Shown: positions 11,990 to 25,700, counted from the first letter of the stretch. The stretch: DNA of 64,000 bases from Trileptium ribeirensis (GCA_030248225.1 JASANE010000453.1:46008-110007); one strand, 5' to 3'. The notes: generated by a model not told the origin, from the sequence alone. Made by a program: numbers and translations.

Positions 11990-12480
11990 ACGATTTTCCC
12001 TTATGTACGCGTACATGATTTGCGATGCAAGAACGCGTAGGCACTGTGCGCCGCCATTATTTTGCGATTTATGTTAACCAAGCTTACAGCTAAATACTTC
12101 TAAATAATCCATACTCTGTTACCGAGTTGGACCGGTTTAATTCTAACATACACCGCAGACTTCTGAATGGGTAAAATAGCTGCTACAAACATCGACTTGG
12201 CTTTGTTTTGATAACAAACTTCTGCAGGGTCAAGATGAAAAATTCCTACTGAAAATATATGTCCTACTTACGTTTCACAGGGCAATTTGCAGAGTTAATA
12301 TTTTCTTTTGTTTGATTGTCTTGGAACTTGATCATTGTGTATATTACATGTTTGGACCACAGGTAAAGCAAAATTGTGGAAGTTTTTAAAGCGGAATTCG
12401 GATTCCGTATGGTTTTTGCTTTTGCCGAAACCGTTATCGGAACACGATTTTCGCCCGAGCCGGAATTCCGGATACTCCCT
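11990..12480 (-). mobile_element. hAT terminus G2, inverted copy of the left end of the 20.6-kb hAT element
   Basis: Read on the minus strand from 12480, the sequence begins CAGGGAGTATCCGGAATTCC. It then follows the left part of the element at 20564 in order: GATCAAGTTCC, the GTGAAACGTAAGTAGG-type block, CTGCAGAAGTTTGTTATCA, and the CGGTCCAACTCGGTAACAGAG-type block. Similarity fades near 11990. The 8 bp outside the terminus is CTGTAGCC; no matching duplicate with CAGGG was found to the left. Family B sequence resumes directly at 12489, so G2 probably inserted into a B copy. Confidence 0.7.
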
Positions 12481-12488
12481 GCTGTAGC

Positions 12489-13400
12489 CTATATAACCGA
12501 ACCATCGTATTCAGCGTGCCAAAAAAGTTATAACTAGACATTCTTGATGCCCTGTTCGCAATCTGCTTAGGACAGATTATTATATTCTAGAAATCGGGTT
12601 CATTCGCCCTAAACCGATTGAAAAAATATGGAAAACTATGAAATACACGGGCTGTAGTACTGCATTACAACAAAATCATTGTATTCTGTGTTCAGAGAAA
12701 CCGATATAGACTATTCTTGATACGCTGCACGCAATACATAGCCAGATGAAAACACGCTACATTTTGGAAATCGCTTTTGTCGACCTTAAAATAATTGCAA
12801 CTACATGAAACGATATAATTGTCAAGTTGTACTCTTGATTGCAAAGTCTTCTTATCCAGTGAGTTTGATAACCACTCGACTCTACAATAGACACTCGTTA
12901 TTAGGTAAAATCATGCAATAACACGGCGGAATTAAAAATATATCAACATTTCTGACAGATGGTAGACGAACCATGTTCGGGCCCACAACCGCCCAGACAG
13001 TGATCCCACAAAAAAGTGGTTGTCAGCAATTCGAATACAACTAAAAGGCACGTAACATAGTCATCACTTTTTCTATCGAACAAAAAGTTTATCGAAATCC
13101 GTCCACCGGAAGATGAGTTAAGAATGACAAAAATATTTCACATTTTCCACCTACAGTACTCGTCAGAAATGAGTGCTGTTCGTTCGATGGCACTCGATAA
13201 ATTCGAAATTTTGTTCAAAACTTGTTCGAAATTTTGGCGCACTTTTTTAAATTTTTTTCGTAAGGTGTTCGAAAACCGTTCGAGAATAAATAAATTTTGT
13301 TCGATTTCTGTTCGATGTCCGTTCGTTCGAAATGAGACACTCGTTTCTGGCGAGTACTGTAGTGCTCTCAGTGGAAACTCCGCTATTTTCGTTCGCTCCG
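12489..13400. repeat. Family B, right arm B2, split by MITE A1
   Basis: Repeated blocks such as ACCATCGTATTCAGCGTGCC and CTATTCTTGATACGCTGCACG are followed by GACGAACCATGTTCGGGCCC and the end GCTCTCAGTGGAAACTC. The same order is seen at 50270-51845 and 61290-61990. Confidence 0.7.
13154..13359. mobile_element. MITE A1, TA-flanked, inserted in a family B end
   Basis: Ends CAGTACTCGTCAGAAATGAG and inverted CTCGTTTCTGGCGAGTACTG, with TA on both sides. The flanks read CCACC-TA and TA-GTGCTCTCAGTGG, which together match the uninterrupted family B end CCACCTAGCACCCTCAGTGG at 9489. The interior has repeated TTCGAAAT/GTTCGA motifs. The TA duplication is typical of Tc1/mariner-type elements. Confidence 0.85.
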
Positions 13401-13601
13401 TTTCTTTCTTCAGTGCGAGCTAGCCCCTGTAAAACTTATTACAAAATATATTTTTCCCGTGGCCAAGGTGCGAACGAGGTACTAGCAGCGGCGGTCAATT
13501 GTGGCGAGTACAGTAATATATGTAATATTATTTTTAGTTATTTTAACTATGTATAATGTATTCTGTATGAATAGAAATTATCATTAAACACTTTATTTCA
13601 G

Positions 13602-13751
13602 ATATCGAATTTGCAGATGGCTGTTGTTCATTCGAAAGATTTAAAAGATGAACATCATGAGCTGCAAAAAGTCCTCGGCGACTACATTGTTAAAATCGAT
13701 CAACAATGCTCGTGCCATGGCGTCATTGCTAAAAGCATGCTTGAAATGAAG
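13602..13751 (+). CDS. MAP3K4: MAP3K4-like gene, first exon recognised
   Basis: The acceptor is CTTTATTTCAG and the donor AAG|GTACCA. The open frame (phase 0 at both ends, 50 codons) is Lys/Glu-rich and probably helical, with a QQCSCHG segment and the end SMLEMK. It joins in phase to the 24106 exon, whose first residues RKALEIRQK continue a helical region. A second AG at 13614-13616 would start the exon at ATGGCTGTT in the same frame, so the exact left edge is uncertain. The assignment rests on phase continuity and composition rather than on a remembered match. Confidence 0.65.
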
Positions 13752-16700
13752 GTACCACATACATTGTTGTATGTACTGGTGTTGATGTAAGATTTTCTAT
13801 TTTAATTTCCAAAGCAACAATGCAACGGATGCAATTGCATCAAATTGCATACGTCCGCATCTAAGCTTGCTTTTTGTCCGCGGCTGTACATAATAAGATT
13901 TTGGCCGCCATAGTCTCACACTTCGTTTATCTTAGATGGCAACTTCATTATAGTGGCTAACCGAATCACCGACAGAACGTTGTCAATATGATATAACAGT
14001 TAGTTTGTTTCGGACTCCGAATAAAAAAACAAGAATCAGAATCGTGATTTAAAGCCCTGGTTGTACGCATTTACGTAAATATACGTACAATGTGCGTATA
14101 TAATACTTTTTATACCAAAACGTGTACGGGAGTCTACATACCGCTGGAGGGGCATGCCCTTGCAAGTCTTCCACCAGAAATGTGCGAAGCTTTGTAAAAT
14201 AAAATATGCGTCCTAAAAGGCACAAGGAATTCAGGTGTACAGTGAAATAGTTGTTGCTGACGGCTAGTGAACGTAGGATTATGCTTTTAGACTCCAAGTA
14301 AAAACTTTACTTAACCCAAGATTTTTTCGCGATGTTGGAGTTGTTGCTACAATTTCTCTCAGAAGTGATTAGCGGGTTTCGAACGAACATCCTTCAAGCG
14401 AACTTCAAAGACTTATTTATTAATAACAAAATTTTCGAACCCATTTCTCGAGCAATATTGCCATTGTTATTATATTAAGAGTTTTTATATATATAATCAT
14501 TTAGATTAGATGGCAAACATATTCGAAGATATTTTCCAACGAACATTGAACATGTCTGTAATGCAGATATAGCAAACAGCAGCCATTTCTAGCTGGGACT
14601 GCATTGTAAATACAAACTACTGTGGTTGAGCAAGGATAATTTTTATTATGTAATACAATATACATATGTAGTCCCTAATTTTCCCAATATTTGCTAATTT
14701 TTCCTTTCTTTTTTTACAAAAACTGCTTAATTTATCAAATGTCCCACTCGGGGGCCCCAACCCCCTCTGAGCACATATAGTGTTGACCTGTCTACAACCG
14801 TCCGATACGTGGAGGGGCATGTTCATTCGCGGGCGATATTTGAAAGTGGGGAGATGAATTTTACTTAAAATTGCTAAATATTTCCATGTATTAAAAAATA
14901 GAGGCAATTAATGTTTAAAACATTTTGCATACAAGAAACATAAATATATAGACTATAAATTTTTAATTAAACAGGGCGGTTTTGGTAAACCTGAGAGGGG
15001 CGGTCATAAAGGAAATCTCACGAACTTGGGCGATTTGGAAAATGGGGTCCCACTTCCTACTGTGAACAGGCCAGTTGTATTATAACTGCTGAAAAAATGT
15101 GATCACACCGATGATTAAAATTAAAAGTAGTTTTAATTTGACGTGTTAAAACCGATTGGTTTCTGATTTTCTCATTTAAAAAAAGAGTCATTTCAAAATA
15201 GCCAAACCCTTATGAGCTTGGCCAAATTAATTTGGGGGCCAAAAATATAGATTTCAAATTGAGCGCTGTGGACTATCGTAGGATTTAGTTTATACTGGCA
15301 TTATCTCTTGTGAAATGAACTATGTTTGTTCTGTGGGTCTTTTTTGAAACGTAGCGAGCGGAGTCCTACTTTTGAAACGGATCGAGCGGAGTCCTACTTT
15401 TGAAACGGATCGAGCGGAGTCCTACTTTTTAAACGGAGAGAGTCTATTTTCCACTGAGGGCGTAGGGCGCAAAATCGTGGAAAATTTTGTTTCGTCTCCG
15501 TCACGTTTAACTCATCTTAGGATGGACGGATTTCGACAAATTTTTTGTTCGATAGGAAAAGTGAGGCCGATGTATTCTTTATGCATGAGTAAACTTACGC
15601 TGCGTCCCCTGCCATCCTCTTTTGCAATGAGTGTTTTGTTTCCTAACTCCGTTTTGTATATAATGTCAAAAGATGATGGTAGGGGACGCAGCGTAAGGTT
15701 ACTCATGCATAAACAATACATCGGCCTCACTTTTCCTATCGAAAGAAAATTGTCGAAATCTGCCCATCCTAAGATGAGCTAAACGTGACGGAAACAGGCG
15801 AAATAAAATTTTCCACTGAGAACGTAGGGCACAAAATCGTGAAAAAGTTTGTTTCGTCTGTTTCCGTCACGTTTAACTCATCTTAGGATGGACGGATTTC
15901 GACAAATTTTTTGTTTAATAGGAAAAGTGAGGCCGATGTATTCTTTATGCTTTAAACTTACGCTGCATCCCCTGCCATCCTCTTTTGACATTTGTACAAA
16001 ACGGAGTTAGGAAAAAACACTCATTGCAAAAGCGAATTTCAAAATCAAAAATTTCGCGAACGCAGAGCGACTGATTGCAAAAAGGGGTAATTTCTGTTCG
16101 CTAACACACTGCAACTATTTGCTGTTTGGCAACGAATTTGTTTCACTACACATAACACGGCAACTAGCATGATTCCGCAGTGTTTTGTTACGTTAACACA
16201 TTGTTTTCGCTTTATTAATGGTAATGCCTGTAGTTCGCGGACATTACATGTGATGTGTAGCTTTTAAAACACTAAAAGGTGGAATTTTCGTTGGGTGATA
16301 TAATAAGAAATTTTGCACTTCAAGCATCAAACGGTCACAAATCGGTTACGTAATGGTTTAGAAGTAAACGTTGATAGTACAAGCGTTTGTTTATTAATGT
16401 TTCGGATGTGTTGCCCAATCGCTAATGAGAGAAGGGAATGGTAGGGGATGCACCGTAAGTTTACCCATGCATTAGTTGAACACGAGCAGCTCCGACTCCA
16501 TGTTCATGGTCAAACTGGCATACATGTACCAGTCTCATATCTCGTGACACAGGCTTCGCATCGAATGACCTTTCAGAATCAGCTCATCGAGATATACAAC
16601 TTTGCTGACTACGACCTTTTGTTGGGACAATTCCCTGTGCCGCTGTGGGCCCAAATATGTTTCGTTGACCCTTTGGCCAGAAATAGGGATTTTTCAAATG

Positions 16701-19700
16701 TCGCCGTGATATTGCTTGTTGTTGCCTTACAATGAGGTTATCATTAGGTTATCAAACACCCTTAATACTATGGTTTTGCTATCTAGAGTCCAATTTGACT
16801 ATATTCTAACGTTTCATGAGATTTTAAGGATTTTACGGTCGACGAAGCCGATTTCCAAAGTGTGTTTTCATTATTCTGACTATGTATTGCTTAGAGGGCA
16901 TCAAGAATGGTCTATATTAGGTATTTCTGAAGACTGAAAATAATGATTTGGTTATCATTAGTCCAGCATGCCTATTTCAAACTTTTTCATGGGTTTTCAA
17001 TGGGTTTATGCGGCAACTACCGTAAGATGGTTGCAGTGAGACGGTAAAAATATATGGTAGAATCAATTCCGGCGTTGAATCAATTCTAGACAGAATCAGT
17101 TCTGCTAGAAATGACGCCACATTTAATTAAATTGAATAGAATTTGTCGTGTTTTTTTGTATAATTAATTATTCTAAAGTTCATTTAAGGTCATTGCACTG
17201 TTAAAAATGCTGAATTCTAGAATATTTTGATTTAACATAGATTTATTTAGATACATTCGATTCTAGTAAAATGAGCGGTAGACTAAAATATAAACAGATT
17301 CTATTGTAGTGGTCTTTTTATCGTTTACGTGCACGCATCTTACAGTATTTGCTGCATTACGGTCAATGAGCCTGTTTTCTAGAATATAGTCTGTCTTCTG
17401 TTATTTCGTTACGTATTGCCTACAGGCAAGATTTTTTTGGGTCCACAGGTGGGTCCGTACCCAAATATTTTTACGTGGACCCCAAGAAAATTTTGCTGGA
17501 CCCAGGGCAGTTTCGGCTTCGGAGACAGGGTCTGTTAATAAATTCTGTTACAAACTGCAGGCTTTCAGCCATTTGTACTTACATCAGTATATAGTTGCTT
17601 GCTGCTGGTTTCACGGGTGGCCTTTATCGTTTATCCTGCTTGGGACAGGCAGAGAATTACAGTACCCGCCAAAAATGACTGTCGCTCGCTCGCGACTCGC
17701 TCGACACTCGCTCGCGACTCGCTCGAGACTCGCTCGCGACTCGCTCGAAATAAATTTGTTCTAAAAATAGAATTTTCTATTAATTTAAATAGTTGCGAAA
17801 TCTCGAGCGAGCCACTCGCTCGAGACTCGCTCGCGACTCGCTCGAACTCGCTCGCTCGAAATGCGACGGTCATTTTTGGCGAGTACTGTATATATTTGTA
17901 ATGCATGAGTAAACGTAAGCTGCGCCCCTTACAATCCTCTTTTGACAAAAGCGATTGCCATTCAGATGTTCACTGAACACAAATTTCAATTTTGAGTTAA
18001 AGAGCAGAAATTAGTCCGTTTCATATTCCACACATTATAATTCGAAAATGTTCGCGAACACATTGGTGTTAAACTACAGGAGACGAATTGCGTTCACTAA
18101 TGGCGTCATGAAACTGAACAATGTCGAAATTGGATACGGCTATTGAAATCCGAGTTTTGTTCTCTAACAACGTTTTGTATGGTATCAGAAAAGGATGGTT
18201 GGGGCGCATCTTAAGTTTACCCTTGCATAATAAATTAGTAATAATTTCTAATTGCATTTCGTAATTACGTTTCATTATTGTGTAAAATTTCGTTAATTTC
18301 TCGAGCCAAAAATTTAAGTCTTGGACCCAGCGTATAAAGTCTGGACGCAAAAGAAATTTACTGGACCCAAGCTGGACCCACGGTCCATTTTGAAAAAAAC
18401 CTGCGTACCGCTCATATTGCCTATGTAAGTTTTCCGGTATGCTGAATACGATGGTTTGATTATTGTACAGCCCAAGTTATTATACAGTCCAACGTACACG
18501 TTTCATAGCTTTTAATTTGTTTCTATCGGTTTAGGGTTAGCGAACCCGATTTCTAGAAAATCGATGAACCCGGATTCCAGAACATAGTCTTTCTTCAGTT
18601 GTTGGGTTATAATATTGCTACAGGTCATCAATAATATGTCTGAATAGGCTGAATAGGAAGGTTTGGTTATCTGGATACTAGCATAAAATACTTGATGCGT
18701 TGTCAGTTGTTTTTGGTTGGTTTAGGATCGACAAGGTTTTAGGATTTTCAGTGGATTCAGGGTTCATAAGTTTTAGGGGTGGCATATACATCAAACACAG
18801 TCTGTTATAGGTGATTAAACAAAGCGATAACTTAAAAATGAAACCACGCTAGCTCTGTTTCACCCTGACTTGCGAGGTACCAGTATGGCTATATTATATA
18901 TTCGGACGATGATTTAGAGAAGAAATCATATTCTGGTAATGCAGTAACAGGTCTAATCGAAATATTTTGGGTAGCAAATTAGTTTGGGCCAAACTTAGTT
19001 GGGTTTGTCCGTTAAGGACTTGTTTTGGAACGGAAAAATTCTAAACCGAACGGCTTTGACGCTCCAAATCATACGACTTTTAATTTTCACCATCTATGTG
19101 TGCGGGCACATCTTGTAGTAGTTCGCGGATTAATGGTAACATACATTCATGTTTGTTCGAAATTCATACTCTGCCGTGTCTCCTCTGATTTTTTGTCCCT
19201 TAGCGCTGTTTGGATATGTACATTATAATGTTTGTCTGTATAAGTTACATATCGAATTTTTCGAAAATTTTTTTCGGGTTTTCTGATTTAACCTGGCTGG
19301 CAGTTTTCTTGAATACTCGGTTGCGTGTAGTAAAGTGTAATTTTTTATGTTACGTGTACATTTGTCACATCGAATATCATTAAAATGCTGGTTGAATCTA
19401 TTTGTTGCCGAGGTCACATACGTGCCTGGTTAGGCTTATTTTTGTTCATTTAGGCACAGGCTGGTTGGTTTAAAATTCTTTGGATCTCCGTAACACCAAA
19501 TTGATCACACTCCGCAACCACTGGAGCGATTGACCGCGGTTAGGCTCATGTTTTAGTCAGCATGCAAATATCTATACAATTATACATCTATGTGTGGTGC
19601 GTTGCTTTTGACCTCACTTGTCAGACAGGGTTGAATCAAGATGGTTTTTAATGAAACTTGAGATCCCGAACAAACTACATTGTCATAGCTTATCAGCGAC

Positions 19701-22700
19701 TAGAGTGACTCGGCTGCGGTTGGGTTGATTTTGTTTAGCAAGCAAAGACCTATATGGTTGTATGCAGAGAATTGCTATTGCCCTCACCTGCAAGCAAAGG
19801 GTGGATCTTCCCCCTGGGTCGGATTTTCCCACCGGGGTGGGTGGATAAGTTTTCGAAATTAGTTGGGACTTAAAGTTTTTCTTAATTTTGTCAATTTTCC
19901 CATTTGTCACAAATTTTCTCCCGATTTTTGCCAATTACCCTAATTTCAATCCAAATTTTTGTCACTTCTTCGGGGGAGCGGCGAGGGATGCAGCGCCATG
20001 AATTCTCGCCAAACTCGCCGTGACATCTTGGATCCGGCACTGCCCCGTCAGGCATTGCTGCATCAAAATGTGTTTTAATGAGCCCTTGTGATCCGAAGAC
20101 ACTAAATTCGTCATAATCTCCTGAATTAATTGAACGATTTGGCCGTGGTTGAGCTGATTTTGTTCAGCAAACAAGGATCTATACAGCTACAGTACCCGCC
20201 AAAAATGACTGTCGCTCGCTCGCGACTCGCTCGACACTCGCTCGCGACTCGCTCGAATTAAATTTGTTCTAAAAATAGAATTTTCTATTAATTTAAATAG
20301 TTGCGAAATCTCGAGCGAGCCACTCGCTCGAGACTCGCTCGCGACTCGCTCGCTCGAAATGCGACGGTCATTTTTGGCGAGTACTGTATGTGAGGTGCGC
20401 TGCTATTGACCTCACTTGTTCGACAGGGTTGCCTCAAGGTGGGTTTTTAATGGCCCTAGCATCCCTAAAACACTAAATCGATCATAACTCATCAACGACA
20501 GGAGCGACTGGGCCTTGCTTGGCTCGCTTTGTTCAGCAAGCAAATATCTATATAGGTATTGACCAGGGAGTAACCGGAATTCCGGTTCCGGCGAAAATCG
20601 TGTTCCGGTTGCGGTTCCGGCAAAGGGCAAAAACCATACCGGAACCGGAATTCCGGTTTAAAATTTTTGTTTGAAATTTTCCAAGTTTTTTGCTTCATCC
20701 TGTAATCCAAACAAACATATGTAATATATATTATACAATGATCAAGCTCCAATAATGCCAAGCAAAAGAAAAGATTAACTAACCAATTTGCCGTGTGAAA
20801 CGTGATTAGGGCACATAATTTGAGCAGGAATTTTTCATAATAACCTGCAGGAGTTTGTTAAATCAAAGCCAGGTTGATGCTTGTAGCAGCTATTTTACAC
20901 ATCCATAAGTCTGTGGGATACGTTTGAATTAAACGGTCCAACTCGGTAACAGAGTATGGCTTATGCAGAAGTACTTAGGGTATGCTTGGCTAACATAAAT
21001 TGCGTCAAGCACCCGCCAGTGCGCTTGTAAACTAGGTAAATCAGTCTACATTGAAGTAAACTAACGTTATCTGCAACGCAGCTAGAAACTGCTTTCTTGG
21101 CAATGAACTGTATTTATTGAAACTGTGCGAACAGCATCACAGTGTGTCTCATTTATAGCAGTCTGATTAGAAAGTTATCATTATGATCTAACTGATGGGC
21201 ACTGTTTGTCCAACGTTAGCCTAAACAGTGTCTCTCACCACTGATCAGAAAATTACCTTCTATCTATTATTTCCCCTTAGAATCATATAAACCAACAATT
21301 TTAAGTTTCCTGCAGAAGAACATGCAACAAACGTATGTGTAGTAAAGGGAGGCGACTGGAGACAGAGCGAAAGTGTGTATTCTACGCTCCAAGCTTTGTA
21401 AGCACATTCGATTTGACGCAGTATAAGCAATGGTGTATAGTGGAAGACATTTTTTGCTCTGAATGTCCAAAAACCGACATATTTGATCGATAAATAAACA
21501 TTATTAGCTTCCTCAGTCTCTTTAAAGTTTCAGAAAGACAATAATACCATCGCAATACATTAAGTTTAATGTAAAAGTTATTGCCGGAGGCAAGACGAGC
21601 CACCGAAGGTGGCGAGTCGCAGCCGGAGGCGTACATTTAACTTTATTGACGGAGGCAAGACGAGCCACCGAAGGTGGCGAGTCGCAGCCGGAGGCGTACA
21701 TTTAACTTTATATATATCAATATACTAGACGCAAAATTTCAATTTTCTCTGTGACTTTTTTTTGTTTGTCACAGACAGGTCTGCAGGTTGAACGCCTGGA
21801 CCGATTTTAGAAATTTTTTTCTTCGTGTTGCATATTCTCTTGCGGAGTGCCCTTTCATTGAGCACTTTTTTCTACGAAAATTGCTTTGTTCTCAAAATTA
21901 AGCAAATGTTGCTCAAACTTAGGGATTTTTGCCATTTTTTCAGCTTTTTCACCGCATCTCGACAACCGTTCGTGCTATTTCGGCGATTTTTTTACATAAA
22001 ATGTATTTTCACGTTTTCTAAACAGCTGTATATAGCTGATTGACGTATTTCATCTCTTTCCTTAAAAATTAAGCAAATTCTCTTAAAATTGACTTAGGGA
22101 AACCTAAGTTCATCATATCTCGACAACCGTTCGTGCTATCTCGGTCATTTTTTGACATAACATGTACCTTCACGTTTTCTAAAAGACTATATACGAGTGA
22201 TCTACTTACCTTTATAAATTCTCTTAAAATTAAGCAAAGTCTCTTAAAAATGAGTGAAAAATTATTAAGTGTGTTATAACTTTTGAATGACTCGGCCGAT
22301 TGTTAACCACCTTGCCTCCGTCACCCACGTTTACGTGTTACTAGTTTTAATGCATTTTAAATCCACTATACCTTCATTTTCTTCCATCATTTGTTTTACT
22401 ATATATAAATTTCGAAGACCAGGTTCCGGATCCGGTTTAAATGGACGGTTCCGGTTGCTGGTTCCGGTTCCGGTCAATTTCGGTTCCGGTTATTCCCTGG
22501 TATTGACGTATACTATATGCGTTGCTATTGACCTCACCTGTGCGGTAGGGTTGTATCAAGATGGGTTTTTTGGGATGCCAGAGATTATAAAGTAATTTTA
22601 CAGAGTGTTTGGACTGTTTGTTATTTAATGTTCAATATAGCCACATCACATGTATGTTTCTGTGAATTAATATTCAACACTCAGGACTCACCATCTTGCC

Positions 22701-25700
22701 GATAAGACAAGCTGCTAGGTATATATTAACATCGAAAATTATTGCTGTCTGAAATAAAAGGCACGAATATATTTCTGGTCGAGAATGGTATCAAAATTAC
22801 CGTGGCTATATAATAGTGATCGGCCTTTAGATAAACTGTTAACACCAAAGCGCAACGGTACATATTGCGGTGATCCCTAGAAATTTTTGGAGAATTTTGC
22901 ACGAATAGCAAGCTATAAAACATCCGCCTATACATACGTCGTTTAATTACCGACCGAACTCCAAAAATATACATTGGCCAGAAATGACCGCTGATTGTTC
23001 GATGTTCACTCTCTGCTCGCACGATACCCACTAGCTGCTTGAACATGTTATAACACTACTCGCTCCATGTCTGGTCGATACTCTCGTTGTAAGAACGGTA
23101 GTCATTTCTGGCACGCACTGTATTAGCTTTCTTGCGTAACTGAAACGCAGAAAGGGAAGACAACGAGTTTCCTTGAGGGTGCTAGGGAAAATCATAAAAA
23201 TTTTTGTTTTAGTCTGTAGTTATCGCTCATAACCAGCGGGGAATAGATTTTGATAATTTTTTGTTCGATAGCTAAAGTAATGCCGATGTGTGAACCTCAC
23301 TTCCCGGGGTGAAAATGGCAAAAAATAGGTTTATAAAGATTCTTTGTCAATCTTGCAGTACGGGTACCGGTGTTTCGCAGCCTATATCTCTCGATTAGGT
23401 CTCGTTTCGAAAATATCAGATTTCATTTCGAAAAAAAAGAGATCACGATTTTGCTGAACATCGAGATCTACAACTTTGCTGAACAACAGTTTTTGCGGGA
23501 CCACCCTCTGTGTCGGTGTGGGCCTAAATATTGGTCGTCGACCGTTTGTCAGAAATGTAGATTTTTCAAAGTTGCGCATGTTATTATGTGTTTTTATCTT
23601 ACAACGAGTGTTTATTAGGCTATCAAAGACGCGTAATACATTGGTTTTGTTGTCTGGAGTCCAATTGAATATGTTATAGCTTTTTACAGGATATCAGGGA
23701 TTCTTCCATACGGTGGACGAGCCCAATTTATAAAATGTAGTCTTTTTCATTTGTTTAATTATATGTTACGCACAGGGTTTTCAGAATGATCCATATTGAC
23801 ACGCTGAATACGGTGGTTTGGTTTTCTAGGGGAGCCCAGCACGAATATTATATGGTTTTAGCGGTCGTTAATGTGTCTATTGTTGCTGAACCCGATTTCC
23901 AGAGTATAGTTTGAGTGTTATGTACATCAAACACAAATCCTGTTACATGTGATTACACATATTGACAAATATAAATTAAATCACGCTCACTGCGCTTCAC
24001 CCACCCTTGCCAGGCACTAATATTGTTGGTTTGACCCTCAACTGGGTTTGCATAAAATTATAAACAATTTTATTATTTAATAATGATTATTTTTATTGTT
24101 TTCAGCGGAAAGCACTCGAAATACGCCAAAAGATTGTTGATTGGATTAGTGAAGTCGAGCGTGAATTGTCTTTTGACGCTGATATCGATGAAAAAGTGCG
24201 CAATGTATGCCGAGATACGGTGATTCAAGCTTATAACTTTGCATTCGAAGTGAGAAAATTATTGTTTTTGCTCATTTCTATGAGTCAACTGTTAATAACT
24301 TGAAAGCATTATATTGATTTTTGTTATTACACTACTTCGACTCTGATGATAAAACCGCTCACAAAAATGTGGAAAAAAGGTTTTTGACGGATTTACGTTT
24401 TTGACAATGAGTGAGTGTGATGTAGATTATGCAGTTTTGCAGGAAAGTACCTAGGAAGCATGAAGTGTGGGTGGTCAAATTTACCATGTAGGCATGAACA
24501 GGGGAATCTGAGGCTTTCACTTCTCTGGAGAAGCCAGTTTATTAAACAATGAACGAAACTGAAGAAAATATTATTGTATCAGAAAATCGTGAATGCGCAC
24601 AAAGCTATTTTCGTTTCTCCAGATGGTGAATTTTGATGGTATCTGCTAAATATATTGTTCCTACAAAACGGATCGTGGTGGCATAACTTAGCTGAAGGCT
24701 TTAGGATCGCGGTGTGGATGAATACTTAGCGGGTGTAGTATATTGTTATTTCTCATCGCCATGCCGTAACAGGTATCATTAATATTACTCTGCGTTTTTC
24801 GACGGTTTAAATATTATTGATAGATGCTACATTGTGCGCAGAACATTGGCACCAATTAAAAAATGTAACAATAATTTTCGCCATTGGGGCATCTTCAAAC
24901 CACTAAAAGTATTTCATTTATTTTGGCTTTGTTTTATTGAATTTTTTGTCATTAGATAACTTGGTAACTTACATAGACACTGAGCAAACTTTCGAAGTAG
25001 TACTATGTGCGCTAGTATAAATGCATCCCATCTCAATGAACAACTGAAGAGACAAGTAAGGTTAATGTTTTATTCAAAATTATTTTGAAATTCGTCGTGA
25101 AGAAAGGCAAATCGGACGTGTTGTATCTACATTCAAAAATTTTTCAGTTTGTGGTTCATTTTTGATGTGTGTTTCTCACTTTTTATCAGTCTGTGGTAAA
25201 CCTGTCAATCGCGAATACGACCAGTAAAATAAATCAATTAAATTACGGTAAAGCTGTACGTAATCTAATGCATGAACTTGAGTTAGCCTATTTTCTGATA
25301 TCGTGCAACTGGTGAGGCAAGGACTGAATAATAATTTTCCTCCCAGTTACAGCGGACCGCTGAGTAAATTAATAATATTTTATTTTAGTATCACCGTTTG
25401 CTAATTCCTTTGATATGCGGCAATTTGCGTGATGAACTATCTCGAGGTCTGCGCCTGTTCGCCTTGCAGTGGATGCGTTATGTATTCCACAATGTCGAGC
25501 CGGGCAAAGGCACAAAACCGATTTGGGCATATCATGGTCTCAAGTTTCTTGAGTGCACGATTGATCCTAATTTCTCACGATATTATACGGATGAAGAATT
25601 TAGAGTAAGTGTAGGGTCATTGAAATTACAATGCTCTCCAAAACGGACCGTACCTCACTAGGGACTGGCTCGCAATTCGGTCGAAAGGAATTTACTTTAA

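Larger units (their letters stand above)
16425..18890. repeat. Family B, left arm B4, split by C1
   Basis: 16470-17030 follows 49490-50040 closely (TTCGCATCGAATGACC, TTTTTCAAATGTCGCCGTGATATTGC, TTTACGGTCGACGAAGCC, GGGCATCAAGAATGGTCTAT). After C1, 18402-18890 continues the arm and ends CTGTTTCACCCTGACTTGCG, as at 24000 and 52265. Confidence 0.75.

Noticed and set aside
15372..15782. 136-codon + strand open frame
   Set aside because: It spans the 130-bp hairpin, so its two halves are reverse complements; no protein character.
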